Source of the DNA: Desulfosarcina widdelii
GTDB taxonomy: Bacteria > Desulfobacterota > Desulfobacteria > Desulfobacterales > Desulfosarcinaceae
Reading direction: 5' to 3'
Assembly (NCBI RefSeq): GCF_009688965.1
Contig: NZ_AP021875.1
Coordinates: forward strand, 1,178,001-1,242,000
Length of the DNA stretch: 64,000 bases
The notes beneath the pieces were generated by a model. The model did no database searches. It saw only the letters and a program-made list of their open reading frames with translations, and was not told where the DNA came from. Position numbers and translations under genes: made by a program. This document shows, piece by piece, positions 35,245-44,887 of this stretch; position 1 is the stretch's first letter; every line of letters begins with the position of its first letter.

Positions 35245-37584
35245 TCATGCGCACCGAAGGCACTCCTGTACCTCTATCCGGCGAAGCAGTTGACCGGATC
35301 GATATCTATGGATCATTTCCTGATAAGCACTTTCAAGATTCCTTGTGAATCGGGAAGTATCGAACAGCGGCTCCGTCAACCGATTTTTGCCGACTTTTTG
35401 TTTCAACATTCCAAACAGCCCCGGATCGGTTGCGAGCTTCACGGCCAGATCCTCGTATTTTCCTATTTCATCAACGATCAATTCGGGAAGAGCGATGGCT
35501 TGCAGAATGCTCGCCGAAACCCGGGATGCGAAATGGTCCCCCTTTAGCGTCAGCACCGGTATGCCGGCCCACAGGGAATCGCTGGTGGTTGTATGGCCGT
35601 TGTATATTCTCGTATCGAGCGACACGTCCATCAATTGCAGTCGTTTCAGATGTTCGTCCTTAGGAAGCTTTTCGAGGAAAATCAAACGATCCGGAGCCAC
35701 ATCAGCCCGGATCGCTTCGCGTTTGATATTCCGCATAAGGAACCTTTCTCCCGTTAATAAACACAAAACACTCTGGGGAACCCGCTTCAATATCCGCATC
35801 CAACAATCGAACATCACGGGCTCCAGTTTGTAATGGGTCGCGAACGAACAGAAAACAAAAGCGTCTTGGGGGATGCCGAATTCACCGCGATACATCGTCC
35901 GGTCGGAGATTTTCTGTAAGTTGTCATTGGCTTGATAACAATGCGGCATATACACAACGGATTCTCCGAAATGGGAGGCATGATTGGCCGGCACGACGAT
36001 TTTATCGGCAATGATATAATCGATGTAATCCGCTCCCGTTGTTCCGGGATATCCCAAGTAGGCGACGTGGATCGGCGCCGGTCGTAGCGCGTTGATTCCC
36101 AATCGGCTTCCTTGTGTAAACCCCCTCAAATCAACCAAAATGTCGATTTGTTGTCTGTGAATCAAATCCGCCGTCTCTCCGTCGCTTAACCGAAAAATAT
36201 CGAAAAACCGATCACTATCCTTCTCGATCCGTTTTCGGTAGATACTTCCGTCATTGGCACCGTAAGAGAAGCAATAGATGCCAAATCGGGAACGGTCATG
36301 ATGCCGAAAGACACCGGAAATCAACTGAGCCCCCGGATGATTTCTGAATGTGTTTGAGAGATATCCGATCCTTATGACTTCACTGCCCCCCCCACCTTCA
36401 TCGAAGTTATATTGAGGAGACCTTTTAGTTTCTGCCATCCTCCGGCTCCAAGATGAAGCTACCTTCATATTCAAGGCAGGGTCGGCGTGCCTGGTAATAT
36501 TCTGGAAAGGGGTCTCGTCTGGAACTGCACCGGCTTCCAACGACCGATGGGTGAAATCGTCCAGTTTTTTGTCTAACACCTTTAAATCTTTCCAGGAACA
36601 AAGTTGGTAGAGCAACCTTACAAGGTACGCACATGCCTTGGTGTAGGTCGGATCGATCCGCAAGGCCTTGCGATAACAGGAAAGCGCTTTGCATTTTTTG
36701 TTTAAATATCCCCAAGTGATGCCCATATTCAACCAGGCAACGGCATTTGATGGTTTGAGTTTCAAGGCTACTCTGTACCAATGCAATGCCCTTTCATAGC
36801 GTCCTTGTTCCTGCAACGCATTACCCATATTTGCATGCACCGCATCGGAACCGGGATTGAGTTTGATCGCTTTTTGAAAACATTCGATGGCCTTGTCGGC
36901 CATATTTAAAACCAGATAGGCGGTTCCCATGTTGTTGTAGGCATCGAAATGGTTCGGCTTATATCGGATGGCATCGCCATAATACCTTATGGCCTCTTCG
37001 AATCTGCTGGTCTCTTGATAGGCCAATCCAATGAAATAATGGGTTTGGGCGTGTCCTGGTTTAATACGCAGTACCTGTTTATAACTTGCTATTGCTTTCT
37101 CGAATTGCTGCTTTTCATGGAAAAGCATGCCCAAATTGAAATGCGCCCTCAAAAAGTCTGCATTCGTGCGGATAGCCATCGTGTAATACTTCCGTGCGTT
37201 CTCGCCATCCTTTAGCATATGGAAAGTCTGGGCCAAATTGCAGCATGCATCATCATATTCCGGTTTCAACCGCATCGCTTCGCGGTAGCAGGAAAGCGCT
37301 TCTTCATATTTCCGGCCCTTCCTGAGTACCGTACCAAGATCATTGAAAAAATGTGGATTGTCAGCTTTTACAGCAATTGCCTGCCGGATCAGGTGCTCAG
37401 CCTTATTCAGGCTTCCTTTTTGATATGCGGAGGTACCCAGCCTATGCAGCTGTTCAGCGGAATCGGCGCCCTTGAGGAAAATGTTGTTCACGCAGGCCCC
37501 TTTATCTTTGCGGTGCTCCATCGAATAAAAAGGATTTCGATTCATCCGTTTTAGCACCGTCTTTTTTTCGGGTTTTCTCCACAT
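35245..37584 (-). CDS. TPR-GT41 (O-GlcNAc transferase/SPINDLY-like) protein 3
   Basis: 779 residues: about nine TPR repeats (50-350) and then a GT41 domain with NTFRNHPGAQLI, RPAPIHVAYLGYPGTTG (the best match to the canonical motif), THYKLEP and YNGHTTTSDSLWAGIPVLT. Closely similar in layout to protein 1 but not identical, so an older duplication. Translation start uncertain: 37584, 37545 and 37521 all have poor ribosome sites. Upstream 360 bp hold a terminator for the maf gene. Confidence 0.86.
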   Translation of the reverse strand: MWRKPEKKTVLKRMNRNPFYSMEHRKDKGACVNNIFLKGADSAEQLHRLGTSAYQKGSLNKAEHLIRQAIAVKADNPHFFNDLGTVLRKGRKYEEALSCYREAMRLKPEYDDACCNLAQTFHMLKDGENARKYYTMAIRTNADFLRAHFNLGMLFHEKQQFEKAIASYKQVLRIKPGHAQTHYFIGLAYQETSRFEEAIRYYGDAIRYKPNHFDAYNNMGTAYLVLNMADKAIECFQKAIKLNPGSDAVHANMGNALQEQGRYERALHWYRVALKLKPSNAVAWLNMGITWGYLNKKCKALSCYRKALRIDPTYTKACAYLVRLLYQLCSWKDLKVLDKKLDDFTHRSLEAGAVPDETPFQNITRHADPALNMKVASSWSRRMAETKRSPQYNFDEGGGGSEVIRIGYLSNTFRNHPGAQLISGVFRHHDRSRFGIYCFSYGANDGSIYRKRIEKDSDRFFDIFRLSDGETADLIHRQQIDILVDLRGFTQGSRLGINALRPAPIHVAYLGYPGTTGADYIDYIIADKIVVPANHASHFGESVVYMPHCYQANDNLQKISDRTMYRGEFGIPQDAFVFCSFATHYKLEPVMFDCWMRILKRVPQSVLCLLTGERFLMRNIKREAIRADVAPDRLIFLEKLPKDEHLKRLQLMDVSLDTRIYNGHTTTSDSLWAGIPVLTLKGDHFASRVSASILQAIALPELIVDEIGKYEDLAVKLATDPGLFGMLKQKVGKNRLTEPLFDTSRFTRNLESAYQEMIHRYRSGQLLRRIEVQECLRCA

Positions 37585-37944
37585 GATTTCCGACAGATGC
37601 CAGTCATTTTCCTGTGCTATAATTTTCTTTTATGCCAACCTTAGTCCTCGCCGGATATGTCATTATAATGACCTACGCCCGTTGTTCCATTGACACTGAT
37701 CCGGCCAAATGGCCTCCAATATGAAGCCAGAGGCCAATACAACTCTATTTTCATAACTTAGCGAAAATTATGAGCAACACCTATGCCAAATTATTTCACC
37801 TGGATTTGCATCCTATGTTTTCCAAAAAGTACACTTAATATCAAAAACCAAAGGGGCTGGCATAATCTGCCAAGCCCCTTCGGGAAAAACCACAATATCT
37901 TATCTATCCTTATATCAGAAAACGTTGCCTTTGATGTTGCTCTC
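37585..37944. other. Gap between GT41 gene 3 and maf
   Basis: About 360 bp with no credible gene. It holds the maf terminator at 37851-37880; the rest is the AT-rich leader of GT41 gene 3. Confidence 0.6.
37851..37880 (-). terminator. Rho-independent terminator of the maf gene
   Basis: On the minus strand AAGGGGCTTGGCA, a short loop, TGCCAGCCCCTT and then TTGGTTTTTG form a GC-rich hairpin with one bulge followed by a T-rich tract, about 65 bp past the stop of the Maf-type gene. Confidence 0.75.
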
Positions 37945-39813
37945 TCATAAGCCGTTTTTATTGACTTCCTGCAGCGAACCGATCAGGATCGAGACATGTT
38001 CGGCGAATTCCGTCAACACACGATACCGTGCCAGCAGCGTCTCCAAGCGATCAGATATTTTTTTTTCTCGGGAGCTATTCACACTTGCTGCGATCTCTTC
38101 CTCTCTTTTAACGATCGCTTGCTCATCCTGCAGCATAGCTTCAAGAAAAATGCGAATGACACGGTCGTATTTTTTTATTAACCGCCCATAATCATCCATG
38201 CATCGATCATACATATCTTTCAAGTCACATTCGACATCTCTGTTGGATAACGTTTGCGACACATTTTGAGCATCCGTATAGCCGTATCCGCAATTATCTT
38301 TCAATTCGATCAATCGATCGTTAACCAATGACAATAAGTCTGAAATTGCTGTATGGTCGTGCTGCGGCGACCAGGTTATCGCATCCAACACCCCTTTTAC
38401 ATCAACAGGCTTTTGTAATTCTGTGTCGATGACCTGTTCCAACGGTTTCAGCTCGGCCCCGTTGATTAAAGCGCCTCGTAAACTTGTACTGATAACTCGG
38501 CATGGTTGTCGTTGGATGTTCTGCTCCAAAACCAACCGATCGGTAACCAACTGTGGTGGTGAAAAAACTGTATTGCCGTCAGCCCCTGGGATGGCAATCA
38601 ATTTTTCCTTTGGCGGGATCTGGGTGAAAACCGATCCCTTTGCATGGCTTTGTCCGTCCAGATAGGCTAAATCGACTCCGACCAGAACAATCGGATCGGC
38701 CCCCATGGCCATGGCCAGCGATACTGCCAAATGGGTAACCGAAGTCATCGGCGGGACAGCGCATTGAAGATTCAGTTCGGCATCGAACCAATCCAATACC
38801 AATTTGCTGTAGGCTGTCATGCCCACCTGCCGGGATCCCAGAAAAGAGTGGACATTCTCAGGGTTGGATTCAACGCCGAATGCAAGGATCGAGTCGCACA
38901 GTTTCTCCATATTCGGCTTCAGTTTCGCGATATTGGCCGGATGGATATCGGCGGTGGCAACGATATGGGGGCGAATGCTGGCGCTCAAAAGGCTGCCGAC
39001 GGCCGAGTCACAGGCAATAAGCAGCGTATTTTTTACCCTTTTCAACAGCGGCAGGGCCTGATTCAAAGAAGGACCTGCCGCTATACATATGGCCGGGATA
39101 TCCTTAAACCGCCCCCGCAATGCACGTAGTGGTGCTCCCTCAAGCAACCTGGGAAGATTTGCTACGGAATTGGCCAGCATCTGTCCGCCAAAACGTCGGA
39201 TCGTATGCCACCTGTCTCTGACTGATCGGATCTGGTGCGTTAAATCGGACACTAAATGACCATACCGCTCATCAATCATGTAATGGCGATAGGGATGGAT
39301 AAACAACAGCGTTCGCCCGACGGGAAGGATATTCTGGCAGTCTCCGATAACGCGCTCCGCATTGGCATCGTTTCCCAAATAGATCTTCAACCGGCTGCAG
39401 GCAAGCAACGTCTCAAGATCCGTGTTTTCAAGGGCAAGTTTCAACAATCCCGGAAATGGTTCGACGATAACGATGCGCGGCCTATTCGTATACATCCGGA
39501 CGGCATCGAGCGCGGCACGTCCAAGCCCGATTCCAATGAAAAAGACGACGTCGTAGGATTCGGGTGAGTTGGCGGCTGCAACTTTTTGACGCAGTTGGTC
39601 ATCCTCCCCTTTCTGATAAAACGGTTGCGATCTCCCGTCGCCGCATTGAACGTAAATGGTCCGGAGACGATTGTTACCCTCGGCCGTAAAAAAAGGTTGG
39701 GATGCGTCGCCAATAGACGCGTCCATGCGCTTAGCGGCTTTGGGGAATCGCTTTTTCAGCAGCGCCGCATTCCTTCGATAAATATCAGCCTGACCCGTTC
39801 CAGGAATACTCAT
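37945..39813 (-). CDS. Maf-type motility-associated glycosyltransferase (DUF115)
   Basis: Maf proteins transfer nonulosonic acids to flagellin in Campylobacter and Aeromonas. The 622-residue protein has the DUF115/6-hydroxymethylpterin-pyrophosphokinase-like core: FIGIGLGRAALDAVRMY, IVIVEPFPG, AICIAAGPSLN and CDSAVGSLL, and ADPIVLVGVDLAYLDGQSHA. The ATG at 39813 has GGAG four to five bases upstream and is preferred over the ATG at 39918, which has none. It sits between two terminators, so it is probably a single-gene unit. It is the strongest direct hint that flagellin is the target of the island. Confidence 0.88.
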   Translation of the reverse strand: MSIPGTGQADIYRRNAALLKKRFPKAAKRMDASIGDASQPFFTAEGNNRLRTIYVQCGDGRSQPFYQKGEDDQLRQKVAAANSPESYDVVFFIGIGLGRAALDAVRMYTNRPRIVIVEPFPGLLKLALENTDLETLLACSRLKIYLGNDANAERVIGDCQNILPVGRTLLFIHPYRHYMIDERYGHLVSDLTHQIRSVRDRWHTIRRFGGQMLANSVANLPRLLEGAPLRALRGRFKDIPAICIAAGPSLNQALPLLKRVKNTLLIACDSAVGSLLSASIRPHIVATADIHPANIAKLKPNMEKLCDSILAFGVESNPENVHSFLGSRQVGMTAYSKLVLDWFDAELNLQCAVPPMTSVTHLAVSLAMAMGADPIVLVGVDLAYLDGQSHAKGSVFTQIPPKEKLIAIPGADGNTVFSPPQLVTDRLVLEQNIQRQPCRVISTSLRGALINGAELKPLEQVIDTELQKPVDVKGVLDAITWSPQHDHTAISDLLSLVNDRLIELKDNCGYGYTDAQNVSQTLSNRDVECDLKDMYDRCMDDYGRLIKKYDRVIRIFLEAMLQDEQAIVKREEEIAASVNSSREKKISDRLETLLARYRVLTEFAEHVSILIGSLQEVNKNGL

Positions 39814-39933
39814 TTGACTCCTATTGGATTTCAAATGGCCGATGGATATAAAATGATGATCCAATTTCCGTCGGGACGATCCATTCCACCAAGAATCGAT
39901 CTGCCAATTATCATTCATACAAACTTCATACCA

Positions 39934-39965
39934 AAAAAGGCCATGCTTTTCGGCATGGCCTTTTT
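39934..39965. terminator. Bidirectional terminator between sialidase-like and maf genes
   Basis: AAAAAGGCCATGC, TTTTCG loop, GCATGGCCTTTTT: a perfect GC-rich stem flanked by A-run and T-run, usable in both directions. It lies about 75 bp past the stop of the sialidase-like gene. Confidence 0.85.
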
Positions 39966-40038
39966 ACAAAAATCATCTACCAACAATGTCAACTTACAAT
40001 GGAACCCGATTCACCGCCTTCCATGTTACCGAAACCGG

Positions 40039-41097
40039 TTAAATGCCTAACCAAGAAAGGTCAAATCGAATTAGCGCCATAGAACAGCAATCGTCTGGGG
40101 AAGAAGCGATCCCCTCCATAGTGGGGGTTGTCTTGTATATTAAAAGAACGGTACCATCATTGGCTACTGTCATTGAAGAATAATCGAACCATGTCCCCCA
40201 AGTGGTAACCTCTTTATGCAAAGGCCAGCTTTTTCCTCCATCGAAGCTGACATGCACGGCACCATGTTCCCGGAATTTTCCAGTGCTGTCTGGATTGGCA
40301 AATAATAAAATATCTCGTCCGTCGCACATTTCCGGCGGATAGCGAATCATACTGGCATTGCATCCCTGTCGTATTTCACACAATTGGGCATCCGGTGGAC
40401 CTTCAATAAAATGGACGCCACCATCTTGACTGACTGCAGTGTATCTTCCTCCGTCATCGAAATAGGCCCGGGCATTGAAATAGATATCCCCGCTTAATCG
40501 CTCAGCCAGGCACGCTTCTCCGGTTCCTTGCAAAAAATAATTGGAACTATGGATCGTTTCACCGTGATCATCGCTGTAAAACACCATGCTATAGCATTTC
40601 ATTCGGCGGTCCGGTATAGAAAGATCATCATAGCCGTCCGAAGTGACGATGGTGCGCGCCGGCCAGAGAATCCGTCCTTTGTGTACCCCATATTGTATGA
40701 CGATACCGGGAACGCTACCATGGGTGCTGCCTCTGGTGGTGCCTTCGACTTCGTGTACCAGCGGCTGCCAATCCACCCAGGTATCACCATTGTCGGCGCT
40801 CTGCAGCCAGCCACCGCCACACATCAGCAGCACTTTTTTGGTATCCGGATCGACGACGGCCGACCCCATGTGGTATTTTTCCCCAGCCTTCTTTCGAAGG
40901 TGAATCAGTTCCACCCATGTATTCCCATTGTCCGTACTTTTTTTCATGACAATATGGCATTCCCCCGTATCGTCGCATGGCGAGCACCAACGCTCCTCGC
41001 AGAAAGCCAGTATGCTTCCGTCTGGAGCCACGGTTATGGATGGTACATGATAGAAGGCATGCGTTCTTTGGGGAAATATTATCTGTTTTTCAAACAT
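40039..41097 (-). CDS. Sialidase-like (BNR/Asp-box) protein
   Basis: A six-bladed beta-propeller of 352 residues with at least four Asp-boxes (STDNGNTW, SADNGDTW, YSDDHGET, SFDGGKSW). The FRIP motif of GH33 sialidases is replaced by YHVP, i.e. the first catalytic Arg by His; the acidic and Tyr positions look kept (GEACLAERLSGDIYF and FDYSSMT). No signal peptide. It may act on a sialic-acid-like sugar in the cytoplasm, or bind it. Sits in a row with GT2 and NeuB-type genes, consistent with nonulosonic acid work. Confidence 0.75.
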   Translation of the reverse strand: MFEKQIIFPQRTHAFYHVPSITVAPDGSILAFCEERWCSPCDDTGECHIVMKKSTDNGNTWVELIHLRKKAGEKYHMGSAVVDPDTKKVLLMCGGGWLQSADNGDTWVDWQPLVHEVEGTTRGSTHGSVPGIVIQYGVHKGRILWPARTIVTSDGYDDLSIPDRRMKCYSMVFYSDDHGETIHSSNYFLQGTGEACLAERLSGDIYFNARAYFDDGGRYTAVSQDGGVHFIEGPPDAQLCEIRQGCNASMIRYPPEMCDGRDILLFANPDSTGKFREHGAVHVSFDGGKSWPLHKEVTTWGTWFDYSSMTVANDGTVLLIYKTTPTMEGIASSPDDCCSMALIRFDLSWLGI

Positions 41098-41126
41098 GAT
41101 AGAACATCCCTGCTTTCAAGGGATAT

Positions 41127-41981
41127 TTACGTATGGTTTTGATTAAGATAATCTCGCGCCCTCTGGGCACAACATCTTGACTCTGCTAATAGCTTTTCAT
41201 ATCGAGCCGGAGCGTGCTGGCCTGTTTTGCGATCGGGTCCATGCCATCGGACCGAATAGAGAATTTTGGGAAGGTGGTAAAATCGGCATCCGGCCATTGC
41301 AAAGCGCAGGTAGTGGTCATAGTCGTTGGCCGCCGTATAGGCTTCGTCCATCAGCCCGACGCTTTTGTGCAATCCGGTACGATAGAGTTTGCTGACCCCC
41401 AAGTGGAACCAGTCGGCCAGGCAGGTTTTAAAATCGTAATCCGGCAGCCGCATCTGGCGAATTATACAACCGGCATCGTCCACCACGTTCATGTCCGAAT
41501 AGACGAAGTCGACGTTTTTCTCTTCAAGGGCCGACACCATCCCTTCGATCATGTGGGGATGGGGCATATCATCCCCAACAACATATGTGCAATATTTACC
41601 GGTAGCCTTTATTAATCCTTCGTTATACGTCCGTGTCGCTCCGATATCTTCATCGAAGTTAAGAATGATCAGTTTCCGATTCTGGGGATAGATAGTTTTG
41701 GGGGCTCGGATAATATCCCCACTCTCGCTCATCGATGATACCGGCTCGATAGTCGTTGTTTCAATTCTCCTCTGGAGAGATTGCAAGTACGCCTTTGTAC
41801 CATCTTCGGAACCACCATCAACAATGATGATTTCTAAATTTGGATGCGTTTGAAACAGGCAATGGTCGACACATGCCGGCAGGTAATCACCTTGGTTAAA
41901 AGCAGGGATGACTATGGTCACTAGAGGTACTTCCTGGCAAGGTGACGAAGGGATTTTATTTTTAGACGGTACCGGATTCAT
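41127..41981 (-). CDS. GT2 family glycosyltransferase
   Basis: 284 residues with a GT-A fold: VTIVIPAFNQGDYLPACVDH, IIIVDGGSEDGT (nucleotide-sugar pocket), then CTYVVGDDMPHPHM with the DxD-like motif, and an ANDYDHYLRFAM segment. It is followed closely by the sialidase-like gene (29 nt). Donor and acceptor unknown. Confidence 0.85.
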   Translation of the reverse strand: MNPVPSKNKIPSSPCQEVPLVTIVIPAFNQGDYLPACVDHCLFQTHPNLEIIIVDGGSEDGTKAYLQSLQRRIETTTIEPVSSMSESGDIIRAPKTIYPQNRKLIILNFDEDIGATRTYNEGLIKATGKYCTYVVGDDMPHPHMIEGMVSALEEKNVDFVYSDMNVVDDAGCIIRQMRLPDYDFKTCLADWFHLGVSKLYRTGLHKSVGLMDEAYTAANDYDHYLRFAMAGCRFYHLPKILYSVRWHGPDRKTGQHAPARYEKLLAESRCCAQRARDYLNQNHT

Positions 41982-42257
41982 GGCATAGAATCGAAGACCT
42001 GATGCATGTCATCTACTATTGCAGATCACTCTTGTCATCAACTAATTGTTCAGGCAGGGCCTTGTCCCACCTATGGGGGGATTTATCAAAACCGCGCCTT
42101 CTGGATGCGGATATTTACTTTATGCGCAAACCCTTAAGAGGTTTTATCTTTGCGAAATGTTTTTTGTGATTACAGGGCAGCTCCGTATCAACAGCGCTGA
42201 ATCGCGTTCAGCCAGAAATGCTGCCCCCCTCATCAATTGATTGTACAGTCTGCTGAT
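41982..42257. other. Gap without recognised gene
   Basis: 276 bp between the radical SAM gene and the GT2 gene. A weak hairpin AAACC/GGTTT at about 42128-42147 is followed by T on the plus strand. Nothing else was recognised. Confidence 0.5.
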
Positions 42258-44027
42258 TCATGGAATCGGTATATCCCGCCTCATCCCCCTTATCTGTTGA
42301 TAAATTTCCTTCTTGTAGGTCGAAAATATGAACAGTGGCTTAGGAGGCAGATGTTTCAATTCCTCAGGATCGTGAATACTGACCCCCGTATCGGTCTCGA
42401 TGCCATGGAGACGTCTATTATTATCGAAGACGTGGCTGATGACGCAACCGTCAAGCAGGGAGGCACTGTCTTTGTAACCCTGTGAATAGCCAAAAACGTA
42501 AACCTCCTGCCCCTGCATTCTCTCAGCAACGGCCTCATAGGCCTCACGCTGCTCCTCGTTGGCCTGGATAAAAGTTCTTCGACACTGCATGATGTCGTCA
42601 ATCGTCAGGTCACGAATAAGGTCCCTGAGTTCGGTATTTGTTGAATTTTCCATAATGTGCTGAAAGTCATCGTCATCCAGTTGAGTACGAAGATAAAGCA
42701 GATACCCTCTTCTCAGCCACAGTTCCGGTTCCCTCTCCAACAGAAATTCCATGCCATAGCGTTTAACGATAGGAGATTCTGGAAACGGTGTAAAATAAAA
42801 CCAATCCAGCCTGTTCTTGGCAAGATCGAACGGCAGTTCCTTAAACAGTGCCAAAGTTTCTTCGAATGTCTCCTCATTCTCAAGCGGATTTCCACCAATC
42901 ACGTGATACTGGACACCGAGATCATAGGAATGTATAGCACGTGCATGATCGACAATCTTATGATTGGGGATTTTCCGGTGATAAATATCTTTGGCAAATG
43001 ACTCTGACCCGGATTGAATGCCAATGCTGGTTTCATCCAATCCGGCTTCAAGCATCAAGTGAAAAATGTCTGGATAGTTTTTTAAAACGATGGGATGAAC
43101 GTGTGCAAAGAATTTGAGCCCAATCTCATCTCGGTATCTTGTCATGAACTCCCTGAAAAAACTGGGGGTAAAAAAGAAAAATTCATCCCGGAAACTGATA
43201 CGTACAAATCCATTGGCCTTTGCCCTGGCCAATTCATTCATGACGTCATCCAACTCCCGGACCCGTCTGGATGACATTTTCAGTCCTTCATCCGAATAAA
43301 GGGTCTTCCAGTTTCCTCCAGAGCAGTAGCTGCACTTTTGCAGGCAACCCCGCCCCACAATGATCGGATACGAAAGATTCCATGGTTCGATCTGAAGGGC
43401 CTTGTCATTATCGATAACCGCGATATTTTCACTCCCGTACTCAGGATGCGGATACCTGGACAAATTTTCTTCCGGAGGCCGGAGCGGGTTGTGCTTTACA
43501 CCTTCGCCGGTCTTAAAGGAAACGTTCCGGATTGATTCGAAACTTCCGTCGTCTCGCACGGCATCCGCAATATCCAGGCACGCTTCCTCACCATCACCGC
43601 GGACGACCAGATCAAATTCGGACAGATATTTTTCTGCAGACAATGTCGGCCCGAACCCCCCGGCGATTTTTAGTATCGACGGAAATCGCTGGCCTATTTT
43701 CATCGCAAGCACGGTGGCATAATCATCGAACAGAGACCGAGTCCCGACACCGACAATATCTGTGTCGAATTTTCTTATCTCACCAAACAGAAGCTCTTCC
43801 TCACTCTCGGATATGGGATTGATATCGTTTCCGCTGGCGAACAACCTTCCGTTTTCCAGCTTCTGATACTGGATTGGATGTTTCTGGACCAAATCGTTTC
43901 TTTTCTTCGAAAAGCACTTCAAAAAAACCATCTTCGTTTCATGCCCATTCTCCCTCAAATATGACGAAATGATCCTCAATCCGATTGCGACCTCATCGTA
44001 AAACGTCATCAAGAGCACTTTTGACAT
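42258..44027 (-). CDS. B12-binding-like radical SAM protein with a C-terminal Rossmann domain
   Basis: 589 residues in three parts. Residues 1-180 are a cobalamin-binding-like Rossmann fold without the DxHxxG His. Residues 220-440 are a radical SAM domain with the cluster motif GRGCLQKCSYC. Residues about 505-589 are a Rossmann-type domain (starting YVFGYSQGYKDSA) ending in KEIYQQIRGM. The last domain closely matches the C-terminus of the wHTH regulator at 57076, which ends in EEIYQQVR. Chemistry unknown; a sugar or surface-polymer modification is likely from the context. Overlaps the previous gene by 19 bp. Confidence 0.85.
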   Translation of the reverse strand: MSKVLLMTFYDEVAIGLRIISSYLRENGHETKMVFLKCFSKKRNDLVQKHPIQYQKLENGRLFASGNDINPISESEEELLFGEIRKFDTDIVGVGTRSLFDDYATVLAMKIGQRFPSILKIAGGFGPTLSAEKYLSEFDLVVRGDGEEACLDIADAVRDDGSFESIRNVSFKTGEGVKHNPLRPPEENLSRYPHPEYGSENIAVIDNDKALQIEPWNLSYPIIVGRGCLQKCSYCSGGNWKTLYSDEGLKMSSRRVRELDDVMNELARAKANGFVRISFRDEFFFFTPSFFREFMTRYRDEIGLKFFAHVHPIVLKNYPDIFHLMLEAGLDETSIGIQSGSESFAKDIYHRKIPNHKIVDHARAIHSYDLGVQYHVIGGNPLENEETFEETLALFKELPFDLAKNRLDWFYFTPFPESPIVKRYGMEFLLEREPELWLRRGYLLYLRTQLDDDDFQHIMENSTNTELRDLIRDLTIDDIMQCRRTFIQANEEQREAYEAVAERMQGQEVYVFGYSQGYKDSASLLDGCVISHVFDNNRRLHGIETDTGVSIHDPEELKHLPPKPLFIFSTYKKEIYQQIRGMRRDIPIP

Positions 44028-44887
44028 GAACTGATTCCTTCAATAATCGAACTTTTCGAAACGGAGAACCTGCCGGCGGTTTGCTTTACAAACATGCAAA
44101 TCGATTCAGCAAACAGTGGCAGGAAGGTATCTTTAACAATTTTAGAGTTAAGGGCGTTGTCCAACTTCTTCTTTTTAGCGACATCTTTCTCAAAAAAACC
44201 GTCAATGAATTCTTCCAGCGCCTGCTTTGTTTCGAGGCCATTTCCGCCGGTCATATGTGTCACCAGCAACTGCCGCATGTGTCGGCCATAATGATAAAAG
44301 GCCTCGTTTTCGTACTTCACCGGGTGCCTACGGTGAAAAGCTATTCCAGGCTCAATCTGCACCGTCTTGAATCCTGAAAGCAGGGCTGCCATTGGGAGCC
44401 AGTAGTCCCACCAAGGCGCCCCGATGCAGAAGTGGCTGTTCGGAATTTTTTCAACCATGGATGGGTCGAATGCGAAAAAATCAAACCCCAATTCGTATAG
44501 ACATCCATCTGTCTTGTTTATTTCATCGACATCGATACGACTCGAAAAATAGAGATGGTTGTGGATGTAAGACTGGAGCATCCTGTTCAGACCGGGGGAA
44601 CGAAGCACAATGTCTGAATTTATTATTCCGAATATGGGCCTCTTATTTGTTTTCTCCAGCGAAAAAATGATGTCATCCAAATAAACAAGGGGTCTATTGT
44701 GCAGACTTCTGGCATCTCTGATAGCCTCAATGAAGGTCACCTTTGGAAATTCCTGCTTCAGTGAGCCGATTTCTTCCCCGCAATTAACGGAAACCGCATC
44801 GAAACCGGCATTCCGCCAGCTTTCAACCGCCAGTTTTTGCAGCGATTTACTGCCTGGCGTCAATGAGGTGCACAGGAGTCCGCGCAT
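44009..44887 (-). CDS. Hypothetical protein, glycosyltransferase-like (GT-A?)
   Basis: 292 residues that I do not recognise with confidence. A start RGLLCTSLTPGSKSLQKLA, the stretch RPIFGIINSDIVLRSPGL with an NSD in place of a DxD, and GAPWWDYWLPMAALLSG with QIEPGIAFHRRHP, are compatible with a GT-A glycosyltransferase or a related carbohydrate-active protein. Overlaps the GT2 gene upstream by 28 bp and the radical SAM gene by 19 bp, showing tight coupling. Confidence 0.6.
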   Translation of the reverse strand: MRGLLCTSLTPGSKSLQKLAVESWRNAGFDAVSVNCGEEIGSLKQEFPKVTFIEAIRDARSLHNRPLVYLDDIIFSLEKTNKRPIFGIINSDIVLRSPGLNRMLQSYIHNHLYFSSRIDVDEINKTDGCLYELGFDFFAFDPSMVEKIPNSHFCIGAPWWDYWLPMAALLSGFKTVQIEPGIAFHRRHPVKYENEAFYHYGRHMRQLLVTHMTGGNGLETKQALEEFIDGFFEKDVAKKKKLDNALNSKIVKDTFLPLFAESICMFVKQTAGRFSVSKSSIIEGISSCQKCS

